From: Bradyrhizobium sp. Ec3.3
Lineage (GTDB): Bacteria > Pseudomonadota > Alphaproteobacteria > Rhizobiales > Xanthobacteraceae
Length of the DNA: 64,000 bases
Direction: 5' to 3'
Assembly (NCBI RefSeq): GCF_000472925.1
Contig: NZ_KI421477.1
Location: 26,408-90,407 of the forward strand
The notes beneath the pieces were generated by a model. It was not told the origin of the DNA and searched no databases. It saw nothing but the letters and a program-made list of their open reading frames with translations. Both the position numbers and the translations under genes were made by a program. Numbering within the stretch: the first letter of the stretch is position 1; each line of letters begins with the position of its first letter. Below are positions 53,358-61,900 of this stretch, in pieces.

Positions 53358-53963
53358 ATGCGTTTGGCCCTTTACTCCGGAATAATACTGGTTAGCGGTT
53401 TCAGCTGTTTGAACCCGGCCTTCGCGGCCGATCCGACCGGCGACTGGCGGGTCGCCGACGGCGTCGCCAACATCCGCGTGGCGCAATGCAATGGCAGCAT
53501 GTGGGGCGCGGTGTCCTGGGAGAAGACCCCCGGCGGCCGCGATGAGAACAACCCGGATGTCTCAAAAAAGAGCAGGCCGACCCTGGGCATGGCGATCCTG
53601 ATCGACATGAAGAAGAAGGCCGGCGCCGACCAGTGGGAGGGCCAAGTCTACAACGCCAAGGATGGCCAGCTCTACGCGTCGACCATCACACCCGCTGGCA
53701 CGGACCAGCTCGAGATCAAGGGCTGCGTGCTCGGCTTTCTCTGTGGCGGCGAGACCTGGACCCGGGTCGGGCCGCCGATCCCGTCGAGCCCCGCCAACAG
53801 CATGGCCAAGGGCGCGCCGAAGACCACCGGCGCCGCGCCCAAGATGGCAGCACCTGCCGCTCCCAAGAGCACCGGCGCGAGCGCAAAACCCGGTCAGAAG
53901 GCTGCCGCCGATCCCGTTGGCGACATCTGCCTACTCCCTGAGATTGCGGGGTTTGCCCATTAG
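53358..53963 (+). CDS. Exported DUF2147 protein
   Basis: 201 residues from ATG 53358 after AAGGAACTATC. Signal peptide (about 1-23, cleavage after AFA), then a DUF2147 domain: DPTGDWRVADGVANIRVAQC, SMWGAVSWEKTPGGRDENNP, GMAILIDMKKKAGADQWEGQ and IKGCVLGFLCGGETWTRV. The last 60 residues are Ala/Pro/Lys-rich and end in an unusual tail (ICLLPEIAGFAH) that reads into the 3' end of hpnN on the other strand. DUF2147 proteins are lipocalin-like and periplasmic; a role in hopanoid handling is suggested only by its location between hpnO and hpnN. Confidence 0.85.
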   Translation: MRLALYSGIILVSGFSCLNPAFAADPTGDWRVADGVANIRVAQCNGSMWGAVSWEKTPGGRDENNPDVSKKSRPTLGMAILIDMKKKAGADQWEGQVYNAKDGQLYASTITPAGTDQLEIKGCVLGFLCGGETWTRVGPPIPSSPANSMAKGAPKTTGAAPKMAAPAAPKSTGASAKPGQKAAADPVGDICLLPEIAGFAH

Positions 53964-56519
53964 GGCCGGCTGAAACAGCAGCACGGCGGCGAGCGTCGTC
54001 ACCAGCGAAAGCGCGAGCAGCTTGCCCATGCTGGACGTGCCGGGATGGCTCGACAGCCACAGGCTGCCGAACGCGGTCGCCGTCGTCAGCGCGCTGAAAA
54101 AGATCGCCCGCGTCAGGCTGGTCTGCAGCAGGTTTGTCCTGCCGGAGCGCCAAGCCACGACATAGTAGATCTTGAAGGCGACGCCGACGCCGAGCAGCAA
54201 CGGGAAGGCGACGATATTGGCGAAGTTGAGCGGCAACCCGATCAACACGCAGATCTCGAGCGTCACGGCTCCCGCAACCAGGAGCGGCACCAGCGTCATC
54301 AGCACGTCGGTGAAGCGCCGCAAGGTGATCCACAAGAGCAGGCTGATGACGACCAGCGCATAGATGCCCGCCATGATGAAGGCGCGCACGACCGTATCGC
54401 CCGATTTCAGGATCGACACCGGACCGCCGATCGCCATCGGCTCCGCTGCGAGCACCGCCGCGGCGAACTTGCGCAAGGTGTCGTTGTCGTTGGGATCGCC
54501 GCGCGGCAGCGCCTCGACGCGGATCACGCCGTCCTTGCTCTTCCAGGCATTGACCAGATCAGACGGAAGCGACTTCAGCGTGACCGGCTCGGCCTGCATC
54601 GCGTTCCTGAGCTGATCGAACACGATCTTCATCGGCGTAATGAAGACGTCCTGTGCCTTGTTGCGGGTCGCCTCGTCCGCGTTGGCCAGCTTCTCGAGCC
54701 CATCCGCAAGCCGCCGCGAGGCGGTAGCACCGGGTCCCTTGTCGTTGCCTGCAGTCCTGCGCAAGGCCTCGACCGAGGATTTCAGCGAGTCGACATTTTC
54801 CTGGTCCGAAGGCGCAGCGTCGACCTGATCCGGGTTGAGCGCGGGATTGATCACCTTGGCGCCCTGCGCGATCAGCTTCAGCTTCGGTGCCTGATCCGAT
54901 GGCACGAAGCTGTCGAGGGACATCACCCGCAGCACCTCCGGCAGCTTCTCGAGCCTCGCCTCGATCTGCGTCGCCTGCTCTTCCGAATTGGTCAGCACGT
55001 TGATGGCGTTGGCGCCGGTGTTCGGATCCTTGCGCAGGTCAAGGAAGGTCGCGATCGACTCCGCCCTGGGGTTGCGCAGGTTCATCGGATTGAAGTCGAA
55101 TTTCATGTAGTAGAGCAGCGGCAGGCCGCCGACGGCGAGGAGCAGCGTGCCGCCCACGATCACCACGCGGTGCTTCTCCAGGAAGTGATCGAGCGGCGCC
55201 AGGAAGGCGTAGCCGACCGGCTCCTTCTCGCCAGGCGGGTTCAAGAGCTTCAACAGTGCCGGCAGCACGGTGATCGAGGAGAGGAACGCCACCAGCATGC
55301 CGACACCGGCGATCTGGCCGAGCTCGGAAATACCCTTGTAATCGGTCGGCATGAAGCAGAGGAAGCCTGCGGCAGTCGCCATCGCGGCCAGCGACAGCGG
55401 GATCGCCGAACGCTTGGCGCCCAGCACGAGCGCAGAAGTGAGATCATTGACCTTGTAGCGTTCCGAGCGATAGCGGACGCTGTACTGGATGCCGAAATCG
55501 ACGCCGAGACCGACGAACAGCACGGCGAAGGCAATCGAAAGCAGGTTGAGCGAGCCGACCATCATCAGGCCTGCGGCCGTCGTGATCGCGAGCCCGACGA
55601 ACAGGTTCACGAACACGGCGAAGATGATCTTCGCCGAATGCAGCGCGAGCCAGAGGATCAGCAACACCACCAGGACGGTGCCGATGCCGTTAACGACGAC
55701 GCCTTCCTGCACCGTGGCGTATTCCTCATTGGCGATGGGGACCGGACCGGTCAGGCGCACCCGCGCCTGGTACTTGGTCGGGAAATCAAGGTCGGCCGCG
55801 GCCTTGCGGATCGCATCCGTCGCGCCCTTGCCGGGCTCGAGCGCGTTGTAATCGAGGACCGGCTTGAACTCGATGAAGGCGCGCTTGTCCGAGTCGGAGA
55901 GCGGCTTGTCGCTGACGAGCTCGCGCCAGGAGAAGATTGCGTTGCCCTTGTTCAGGACCGTCTCAACCGTCTGCGCGATCAGGTTGAAGGGACGCTCGGT
56001 GTTGTCGAGCTTCACCTGGCCCCGTTTGACGCCGGCAAGCCCGGTCTCCAGCGCGCCGGTGAGGCCGCGGATCGAGGGATCGCCCGCCATGATCTCGATC
56101 AGGGGCGCTGCCGACTCGAACTGGCCGGTGATCTTGCCGACCTCTTCGGTCGGCAGGAACAGCAGCCCGTTCTTCTCGAAGAATTCGCCGGTGCCGAGCT
56201 GCTGCATCGACACGAAATTGGTCTTGTCGTCCCTCAGCTTGGCGTAGAGCGCGTCGGCCGCAGCCGTCGTCATCTCGGGCGTCGCCGCCTCGACGACGGC
56301 CAGAATGGTGGCGTCGCGATCGAAGGCACGATCGAAGGCCTGGTCGCGCTGCCGCCAGTCGAGATTTTGCGCGATCAGCGAGTTGATATCGGTGTTGATG
56401 GCGAAATGGCGCGCCGCGTAGTAGCCCGCGCCCACCGCCAGCAGGAGCCCGGCGATAACGACGAGGGTGGCAAATCGGGTGCAGGCTCGGACGATCGCAA
56501 CGACTATAGTTTGCAGCAC
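53931..56519 (-). CDS. hpnN: HpnN, hopanoid RND transporter
   Basis: 862 residues, MMPL/RND-type with about 12 membrane helices and two periplasmic domains, the length of known HpnN. N-terminus: MLQTIVVAIVRACTRFATLV; first porter domain about 40-290; SSD-like membrane block IGTVLVVLLILWLALHSAKI to FVGLGVDFGIQYSVRYRSER; second porter domain about 500-700; then the final helix bundle. HpnN moves hopanoids from the inner to the outer membrane; in Rhodopseudomonas and Burkholderia its loss disturbs membrane stability. It ends inside the 3' end of the convergent DUF2147 gene (33-base overlap). Confidence 0.92.
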   Translation of the reverse strand: MLQTIVVAIVRACTRFATLVVIAGLLLAVGAGYYAARHFAINTDINSLIAQNLDWRQRDQAFDRAFDRDATILAVVEAATPEMTTAAADALYAKLRDDKTNFVSMQQLGTGEFFEKNGLLFLPTEEVGKITGQFESAAPLIEIMAGDPSIRGLTGALETGLAGVKRGQVKLDNTERPFNLIAQTVETVLNKGNAIFSWRELVSDKPLSDSDKRAFIEFKPVLDYNALEPGKGATDAIRKAAADLDFPTKYQARVRLTGPVPIANEEYATVQEGVVVNGIGTVLVVLLILWLALHSAKIIFAVFVNLFVGLAITTAAGLMMVGSLNLLSIAFAVLFVGLGVDFGIQYSVRYRSERYKVNDLTSALVLGAKRSAIPLSLAAMATAAGFLCFMPTDYKGISELGQIAGVGMLVAFLSSITVLPALLKLLNPPGEKEPVGYAFLAPLDHFLEKHRVVIVGGTLLLAVGGLPLLYYMKFDFNPMNLRNPRAESIATFLDLRKDPNTGANAINVLTNSEEQATQIEARLEKLPEVLRVMSLDSFVPSDQAPKLKLIAQGAKVINPALNPDQVDAAPSDQENVDSLKSSVEALRRTAGNDKGPGATASRRLADGLEKLANADEATRNKAQDVFITPMKIVFDQLRNAMQAEPVTLKSLPSDLVNAWKSKDGVIRVEALPRGDPNDNDTLRKFAAAVLAAEPMAIGGPVSILKSGDTVVRAFIMAGIYALVVISLLLWITLRRFTDVLMTLVPLLVAGAVTLEICVLIGLPLNFANIVAFPLLLGVGVAFKIYYVVAWRSGRTNLLQTSLTRAIFFSALTTATAFGSLWLSSHPGTSSMGKLLALSLVTTLAAVLLFQPALMGKPRNLRE

Positions 56520-56949
56520 ATCTATTCTTTCTGGCTTTCAAACAGCTTGCCGGAAACGCCCGCTGTTTATCGGAGTTCCCCGGCGAAACCTATCGCTGTT
56601 TTGGGCGGTTTGACCCGTCGGGAGGTTCGAGGAATTGACGGAAGTCAACGATCGCGCGGGCGGGTATAGACGGCCAGTTGAGGCGGTAAAGTGACGAAGG
56701 GGTGAGGACCTGCCTTAACCTTGCCGCATCATAGTACCGTTAATGGAACCGAGGACGCGATCCGCCTTCCATCGCGGCCGTTTTTTTGACACAAGGCCCT
56801 GTGCCTCCATGCGCTTGGGGCCAAACGGACGGGTGGGCGGCTACCACCGGTGCGGAACCAATGGTGCGGATATTCCACTATTGGTGAGTATCGGGGTGCC
56901 GCCGGGGACAACTGAACGGATTTGGTGCAACTTGCGTGATGGACACCCT
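56520..56949. other. Divergent intergenic region between hpnN and ispH
   Basis: 430 bp with promoters for hpnN (minus) and ispH-hpnH (plus). An open frame from 56743 runs into ispH, but the residues it would add do not match the IspH N-terminus, so I leave them out. There is no repeat, RNA gene or clear regulatory motif that I can name. Confidence 0.4.
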
Positions 56950-57876
56950 ATGGAAATTTATCTAGCGCAGCCGCGCGGCTTTTGTGCCGGCGTGGTGCGT
57001 GCCATCGAGATCGTGGAGCGGGCGCTGGAGAAGTACGGCCCGCCCGTCTATGTGCGCCACGAGATCGTACACAACAAATACGTCGTCGAGAGCCTGAAGC
57101 AGAAGGGCGCGATCTTCGTCGAGGAGCTGTCCGAGGTTCCGCCGAAGGCAATGACTGTTTTCAGCGCCCACGGCGTGGCGCGCAGCGTCGAGGAAGAGGC
57201 TGCCGCGCGCGACCTTCCTGTGCTGAACGCGACCTGCCCCTTGGTCACGAAAGTTCACAATCAGGGGAAACGCTACATCTCCAAGGGCCGTACCCTGATA
57301 CTGATCGGCCATGCCGGCCATCCCGAGGTCGAGGGAACCATGGGCCAGGTTCCGGGCCCCGTGCTGCTGGTCCAGAGCGTCGAAGAGGTTAAGGCCCTGA
57401 TGCTGCCGGCCGATCGGCCAGTGGCCTACATCACCCAGACCACGCTGTCGGTGGACGACACCAGGGACATTATTGCGGCCCTCCAGGCCCGATTTACAGA
57501 TATTCAAGGCCCTGACATCCGGGATATCTGCTATGCGACACAGAACCGCCAATCTGCGGTAAGGGATTTAAGTAAGCTGGTCGACGTGATCTTGGTGGTG
57601 GGCGCTGCCAATAGTTCCAACTCGAACCGGCTCCGCGAAATCGGCACTGAGGCCGGCGTGGCGAGTTATCTGGTCGCCGATGGCCGCGAGCTCAATCCGG
57701 AATGGTTGAAAGACGCCAAGACCGTCGGCATCACAGCCGGCGCCTCGGCACCTGAGGTTCTCGTGGATGACGTGATCGAAGCCCTGCGACGGATCGGACC
57801 GGTTTCGGTCTCGGTGCTGCCAGGGCGCGAGGAAAACATCGAATTTCGGCTTCCGGCGGAACTCGCCGCAAGCTGA
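56950..57876 (+). CDS. ispH: 4-hydroxy-3-methylbut-2-enyl diphosphate reductase
   Basis: 308 residues from ATG 56950, matching IspH (LytB). The last step of the MEP pathway: an iron-sulfur enzyme that makes IPP and DMAPP from HMBPP. All three cluster cysteines are present: Cys12 (GFCAGV), Cys96 (NATCPLV) and Cys194 (DICYATQNRQ). The conserved His and Glu in FSAHGVARSV and GHAGHPEVEGTMGQ are also present. The start at 56950 gives the expected N-terminus MEIYLAQPRGFC. hpnH follows after 35 bp on the same strand, so precursor supply and hopanoid elongation are co-expressed. Confidence 0.96.
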   Translation: MEIYLAQPRGFCAGVVRAIEIVERALEKYGPPVYVRHEIVHNKYVVESLKQKGAIFVEELSEVPPKAMTVFSAHGVARSVEEEAAARDLPVLNATCPLVTKVHNQGKRYISKGRTLILIGHAGHPEVEGTMGQVPGPVLLVQSVEEVKALMLPADRPVAYITQTTLSVDDTRDIIAALQARFTDIQGPDIRDICYATQNRQSAVRDLSKLVDVILVVGAANSSNSNRLREIGTEAGVASYLVADGRELNPEWLKDAKTVGITAGASAPEVLVDDVIEALRRIGPVSVSVLPGREENIEFRLPAELAAS

Positions 57877-57911
57877 CCTACCTGAATTCCAAGCCCAGAA
57901 AGAAATGTGTG

Positions 57912-59060
57912 ATGGCAATACCCTTCTTCAAGGAAATGCGTATCGGCGGCTATTTGGTCAAGCAGAAACTGCTTGGCCGCAAACGCTATCCGCTCGTGTT
58001 GATGCTGGAGCCGCTGTTTCGCTGCAATCTCGCCTGCGTCGGCTGCGGCAAGATCGACTATCCGGACGCGATCCTCAACCGCCGCATGACGGCGCAGGAG
58101 TGCTGGGACGCCGCGGACGAATGCGGCGCGCCGATGGTGGCGATCCCCGGCGGCGAGCCGCTGATCCACAAGGAGATCGGCGAGATCGTGCGCGGCCTGG
58201 TGGCGCGCAAGAAGTTCGTCTCGCTCTGCACCAACGCGCTTCTGCTCGAAAAGAAGCTAGACCTGTTCGAACCCTCCCCGTACCTGTTCTTCTCGGTGCA
58301 TCTCGACGGGTTGAAGGATCACCACGACAAGGCGGTGTCGCAGAAGGGCGTGTTCGACCGCGCCGTGTCCGCGATCAAGGCGGCGAAGGCGCGCGGCTTC
58401 ACGGTCAACGTCAATGCGACCATCTTCGATGGCCATCCGGCGGAAGAGATCGCAAAGTTCCTGGACTTCACCACCGAGCTCGGCGTCGGCGTCTCGATGT
58501 CGCCCGGCTACGCCTATGAGCGCGCGCCGGACCAGGAGCACTTCCTCAACCGCACCAAGACCAAGAAGCTGTTCCGCGACGTCTTCGCGATGGGCAAGGG
58601 CAAGAAGTGGAACTTCATGCATTCCGGCCTGTTCCTCGACTTCCTCGCCGGCAACCAGGAATACGAGTGCACGCCCTGGGGCATGCCCGCGCGCAACATC
58701 TTCGGCTGGCAGAAGCCCTGCTATCTGCTCGGCGAAGGCTATGCCAAGACCTTCAGGGAGCTGATGGAGACCACCGACTGGGATTCCTACGGCACCGGCA
58801 AGTATGAGAAGTGCGCCGACTGCATGGCGCATTGCGGCTACGAGCCGACGGCGGCCACGGCGGCGCTGACGAACCCGATCAAGGCGGCCTGGGTCGCAAT
58901 GCGCGGCGTCAAGACCTCGGGTCCGATGGCGCCTGAGATCGACCTCTCCAAGCAGCGTCCGGCGCAGTACATCTTCTCGGAGCAGGTCCAGAAGAAGCTC
59001 TCCGAGATCCGCCGCGACGAGGCGCTCGCCGCCCAGGAGAAGGCCTCGACCGCCGCGTAA
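57912..59060 (+). CDS. hpnH: HpnH, radical SAM adenosylhopane synthase
   Basis: 382 residues from ATG 57912 (GTG 57909 would add one residue). Radical SAM enzyme that joins the 5'-deoxyadenosyl radical to diploptene to make adenosylhopane, the first elongation step to C35 hopanoids. The cluster motif CxxxCxxC is CNLACVGC (Cys38, Cys42, Cys45). IPGGEPLIHKEIGEIV is the SAM-binding GGEP region, and CADCMAHCGYEPTA near residue 300 gives further cysteines. Upstream ispH is in the same operon; a strong bidirectional terminator follows. Confidence 0.96.
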   Translation: MAIPFFKEMRIGGYLVKQKLLGRKRYPLVLMLEPLFRCNLACVGCGKIDYPDAILNRRMTAQECWDAADECGAPMVAIPGGEPLIHKEIGEIVRGLVARKKFVSLCTNALLLEKKLDLFEPSPYLFFSVHLDGLKDHHDKAVSQKGVFDRAVSAIKAAKARGFTVNVNATIFDGHPAEEIAKFLDFTTELGVGVSMSPGYAYERAPDQEHFLNRTKTKKLFRDVFAMGKGKKWNFMHSGLFLDFLAGNQEYECTPWGMPARNIFGWQKPCYLLGEGYAKTFRELMETTDWDSYGTGKYEKCADCMAHCGYEPTAATAALTNPIKAAWVAMRGVKTSGPMAPEIDLSKQRPAQYIFSEQVQKKLSEIRRDEALAAQEKASTAA

Positions 59061-59083
59061 GCGGCTGGACATCGACGGCAACA

Positions 59084-59119
59084 AAAAGGCCCGATCGCGT
59101 TGCGATCGGGCCTTTTTTG
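59084..59119 (+). terminator. Bidirectional Rho-independent terminator
   Basis: Perfect stem GGCCCGATCGC/GCGATCGGGCC with a 3-base loop, flanked by AAAAA on the left and TTTTTT on the right. It ends the ispH-hpnH transcript on the plus strand and, by its A-tract, the hpnD-hpnG transcript on the minus strand. Confidence 0.93.
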
Positions 59120-59157
59120 TTTGTCCGCTTCGAATAGTTTGTCCGGTTCAAAACCGC

Positions 59158-59892
59158 TCAGACGGTCTCGGGAACAGGCCCATCGCTGCCGATCAGGAAA
59201 TCGCGGCTGACGCGCAGGGAACGCAGTGCTCGGTTGAAGTCGATGCCGGTGGAGACCAGCGCGCGCAGCGTGCCCGGATTGCGCACGAGGCCGCGCAAGA
59301 TCGTCGCCACGTCGATCTGGCCATTCGGCTTGATCGCCTCGCGCGCCAGCGCCGGCAAGGCGCGGTGGGCGGGATCGCTGATGACCCGGAGTGCGGCGAA
59401 CGGCAGGTCTGCCTCGGCGGCGTAGGCAGCCGCGATATGGCTCTCCATGTCGACGGCGGCCGCCCCGGTCTCGGAGTGCAGCGCCGCCTTGCAGGAGCTG
59501 CCCGTGACCACTTCCTCGGCACCGGCGAGGCTGCCGCGCACAACGCGGCGCCGTCCGGAGGTCAGGCGGTCGATGAGGTCTTCGCTGAGCGACAGGCCGG
59601 CGGCCCAGCGGGCATCGCCCGCCAGCACCTCGGTCGCGACCACGACGTCGCCCGAGCGGAGCGTGGGATCGAGCCCACCGGCCACGCCGAACGAGATCAC
59701 GCCCCGGATGCTCTCGGGATCCACCACCGTGAGAAGCGCCCGCAGCTGCGTCGGGCTGCTGGAAGAGCAGATAACGGCCATGCCAGGGCCGGCCGCGATG
59801 CGGGCCTCCTGAACCAGACCGGTCACAATAAGTATCGGCCGCAGGTCTATTGCATTACCCGCGGAGCCCCCGTCCCCCGTCCCCAAAGTCAC
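59158..59892 (-). CDS. hpnG: HpnG, adenosylhopane nucleosidase/phosphorylase
   Basis: 244 residues from GTG 59892, which overlaps the shc stop (GTGA), so it is translationally coupled to shc. It belongs to the purine nucleoside phosphorylase superfamily: ILIVTGLVQEARIA, ISFGVAGGLDPTLRSGDVVV, AVDMESHIAAAYAAEADLPF and LRVISDPAH. It removes adenine from adenosylhopane to give ribosylhopane (or its phosphate). Readings that start upstream of 59892 run through the shc 3' end in another frame and are not plausible. Confidence 0.93.
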   Translation of the reverse strand: MTLGTGDGGSAGNAIDLRPILIVTGLVQEARIAAGPGMAVICSSSSPTQLRALLTVVDPESIRGVISFGVAGGLDPTLRSGDVVVATEVLAGDARWAAGLSLSEDLIDRLTSGRRRVVRGSLAGAEEVVTGSSCKAALHSETGAAAVDMESHIAAAYAAEADLPFAALRVISDPAHRALPALAREAIKPNGQIDVATILRGLVRNPGTLRALVSTGIDFNRALRSLRVSRDFLIGSDGPVPETV

Positions 59893-61847
59893 ATTCCGAC
59901 CCCTACCACCCTGCTGTTGGTGTTCCGCAAGTTCCGATACCGCGCCAGCGCCCACAGCGGGAAGAACTTCGGGTAACCATGATAACGTAGATAGAACACG
60001 CGGGGGAAGCCTGTGGCGGTATACCGCTGCTCGTCCCACAGTCCTTTTTCGTTCTGTGTTGCAATCAGGTACTCCACCCCACGGGCGACGGCCGGGTGAT
60101 CAACCTCGCCTGCCGCCATGAGAGCAAGCAAGGCCCATGCCGTTTGCGAGGCGGTCGAGGGAGCGGCCTCCCAGCCCTTGTAGTCGAGCCGGTAGCTGAC
60201 GGCGTCCTCGCCCCAGCCGCCGTCCTTGTTCTGGATCGAGACCAGCCAGTCGGCGGCCTTGCGAATCATCGGGTCGGTGTGGCCGATGCCGGCCGCATTC
60301 AGGGCGCACAGCACCGACCACGTTCCGTAGATGAAATTCATGCCCCAGCGGCCGTACCAGGAGCCCTCCGGGTGCTGGGTCCGCCGGAGATAGGCGACCC
60401 CATCGGCCATGTGCTTGCTGGTCTTCTCGGTCTCGCCCAGCTGGGCCAGCATCGAGATGCAGCGCGCGGTAACGTCCTCGGTCGGCGGATCGAGCAGCGC
60501 GCCATGGTCGGAGAACGGGATGTTGTTCAAATAATATTCGAGGTTGTTCACATCGAAGGCAGCCCAGCCGCCATCGTCGCTCTGCATGCCCTCGATCCAT
60601 TCCCGGCCGCGGTCGATCGCGGCGTCATAGCCGGCCGTGCCGTGCTCCTTGCGCATGCGGTCCATCGACATCACCACGACGGCGGTGTCGTCGAGATCGG
60701 GATAGTGGGCATTGTTGTACTGGAAGGCCCAGCCGCCGGGACGCGTCTCGGGCCGCTTCACCGCCCAGTCGCCCTTCACATCGAGCTCCTGCTTTGGGAT
60801 CAGCCAGTCGAGGCCCTGCTTCGCAGCCGGTACGGCTTGTGTGCCGCCGGCCTCGAGCAGCGCGTGAGCGCTGAGCGTCGTATCCCAGATCGGCGAAACG
60901 CAGGGCTGGCAATAGGCTTCGTCGTCCCTGATCACGAGCAGCTTGTCGATGCCCCGGCGCGTGGTCGCGCGCGGCGGATAGCTCTCGTCCTTGCCGAGCG
61001 CGTCATACATCATGACGATGTTGGCCATCGGCGGATAGATCGCGCCCATGCCATCCTCGCCGTTCAGCCGCTCCTCGGTGAAGGCGAGCGCCGCATCGAT
61101 CGCGCGCTTGCGCAGGCTCTTGGGAAACATCGGCTCGATGACGCGCAAGATGGCATCGAGCGAGCGGAACAGCACGAACCAGGCCATGCTCTGGTGCGGC
61201 GCCTTGGCAGTCATGCCGATCGAGCGCGGATCCTGAAGGAACAGCTCGTCGATGCCCACGCCTTTCGGATTCCGCGCGCGCGGCTTGAGCGCCGCAAGCA
61301 CCATCAGCGGCACCATGGTGGTGCGCGCCCAATAGGAGATCTTGTTGAGGTGGAACGGCGACCAGAACGGCAACAGCACGATCTCGACCGGCAGCACCGG
61401 CACTGCGCGCCAGCCCACCACGCCGAACATCGCCAGCGTGAAGCGGGTGAAGACGTTGCTATGAATCGCACCGCCGCGCGAACGGATCGCCTCGCGCGCC
61501 CGTACCATGTGCGACGCATCGATGGAATCGCCGATCATCTTGAGCGCAAAGTAGGCCTTCACGCTCGCGCTCATGTCGAACTCACCGTCATGCACCAAGG
61601 GCCAGCCGCCATGGGCGCCCTGCACACGGCGTAGATAGTTGCCGATCTTGGCCTCGAGCGCGGCATCGACCGGCTCGGCAAGATGATGCCGCAACAGGAC
61701 ATATTCGGCCGGAATGGTGCAATCGGCCTCGAGCTCGAACACCCAATGGCCGTCGGATTGCTGGAAGCCGAGCAACCCTTGCGTGGCCGAAGCAATGCTC
61801 GATTCCAAGACTTCGCGGGTAGTCGCGCTCTTGTTCACGGAATGCAT
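59889..61847 (-). CDS. shc: Squalene-hopene cyclase (Shc/HpnF)
   Basis: 652 residues, the usual length. Membrane-associated monotopic class II triterpene cyclase that folds squalene into hopene and hopanol. The catalytic DxDDTA is DLDDTA at residues 384-389. QW repeats are seen throughout (GLLGFQQSDGHWVFELE, RVQGAHGGWPL, RRTQHPEGSWYGRW, SIQNKDGGWGED and ATQNEKGLWDEQR). The C-terminal FYLRYHGYPKFFPLWALARY is typical. The ATG at 61847 opens the gene, 53 bp after hpnE; the stop overlaps hpnG. Confidence 0.97.
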   Translation of the reverse strand: MHSVNKSATTREVLESSIASATQGLLGFQQSDGHWVFELEADCTIPAEYVLLRHHLAEPVDAALEAKIGNYLRRVQGAHGGWPLVHDGEFDMSASVKAYFALKMIGDSIDASHMVRAREAIRSRGGAIHSNVFTRFTLAMFGVVGWRAVPVLPVEIVLLPFWSPFHLNKISYWARTTMVPLMVLAALKPRARNPKGVGIDELFLQDPRSIGMTAKAPHQSMAWFVLFRSLDAILRVIEPMFPKSLRKRAIDAALAFTEERLNGEDGMGAIYPPMANIVMMYDALGKDESYPPRATTRRGIDKLLVIRDDEAYCQPCVSPIWDTTLSAHALLEAGGTQAVPAAKQGLDWLIPKQELDVKGDWAVKRPETRPGGWAFQYNNAHYPDLDDTAVVVMSMDRMRKEHGTAGYDAAIDRGREWIEGMQSDDGGWAAFDVNNLEYYLNNIPFSDHGALLDPPTEDVTARCISMLAQLGETEKTSKHMADGVAYLRRTQHPEGSWYGRWGMNFIYGTWSVLCALNAAGIGHTDPMIRKAADWLVSIQNKDGGWGEDAVSYRLDYKGWEAAPSTASQTAWALLALMAAGEVDHPAVARGVEYLIATQNEKGLWDEQRYTATGFPRVFYLRYHGYPKFFPLWALARYRNLRNTNSRVVGVGM

Positions 61848-61900
61848 CTCGCTCGATATCTCCGATAGTTGTCTGGATAATTGACCGGGACCAAAGCCCG

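Noticed and set aside
54045..56669. Very long plus-strand open frame opposite hpnN
   Set aside because: Antisense shadow of a clear HpnN protein; no start context or recognisable domain.
56743..56949. N-terminal extension of IspH by 69 residues
   Set aside because: IspH proteins begin at MEIYLAQPRGFCAGV; the extra residues have no conserved pattern.
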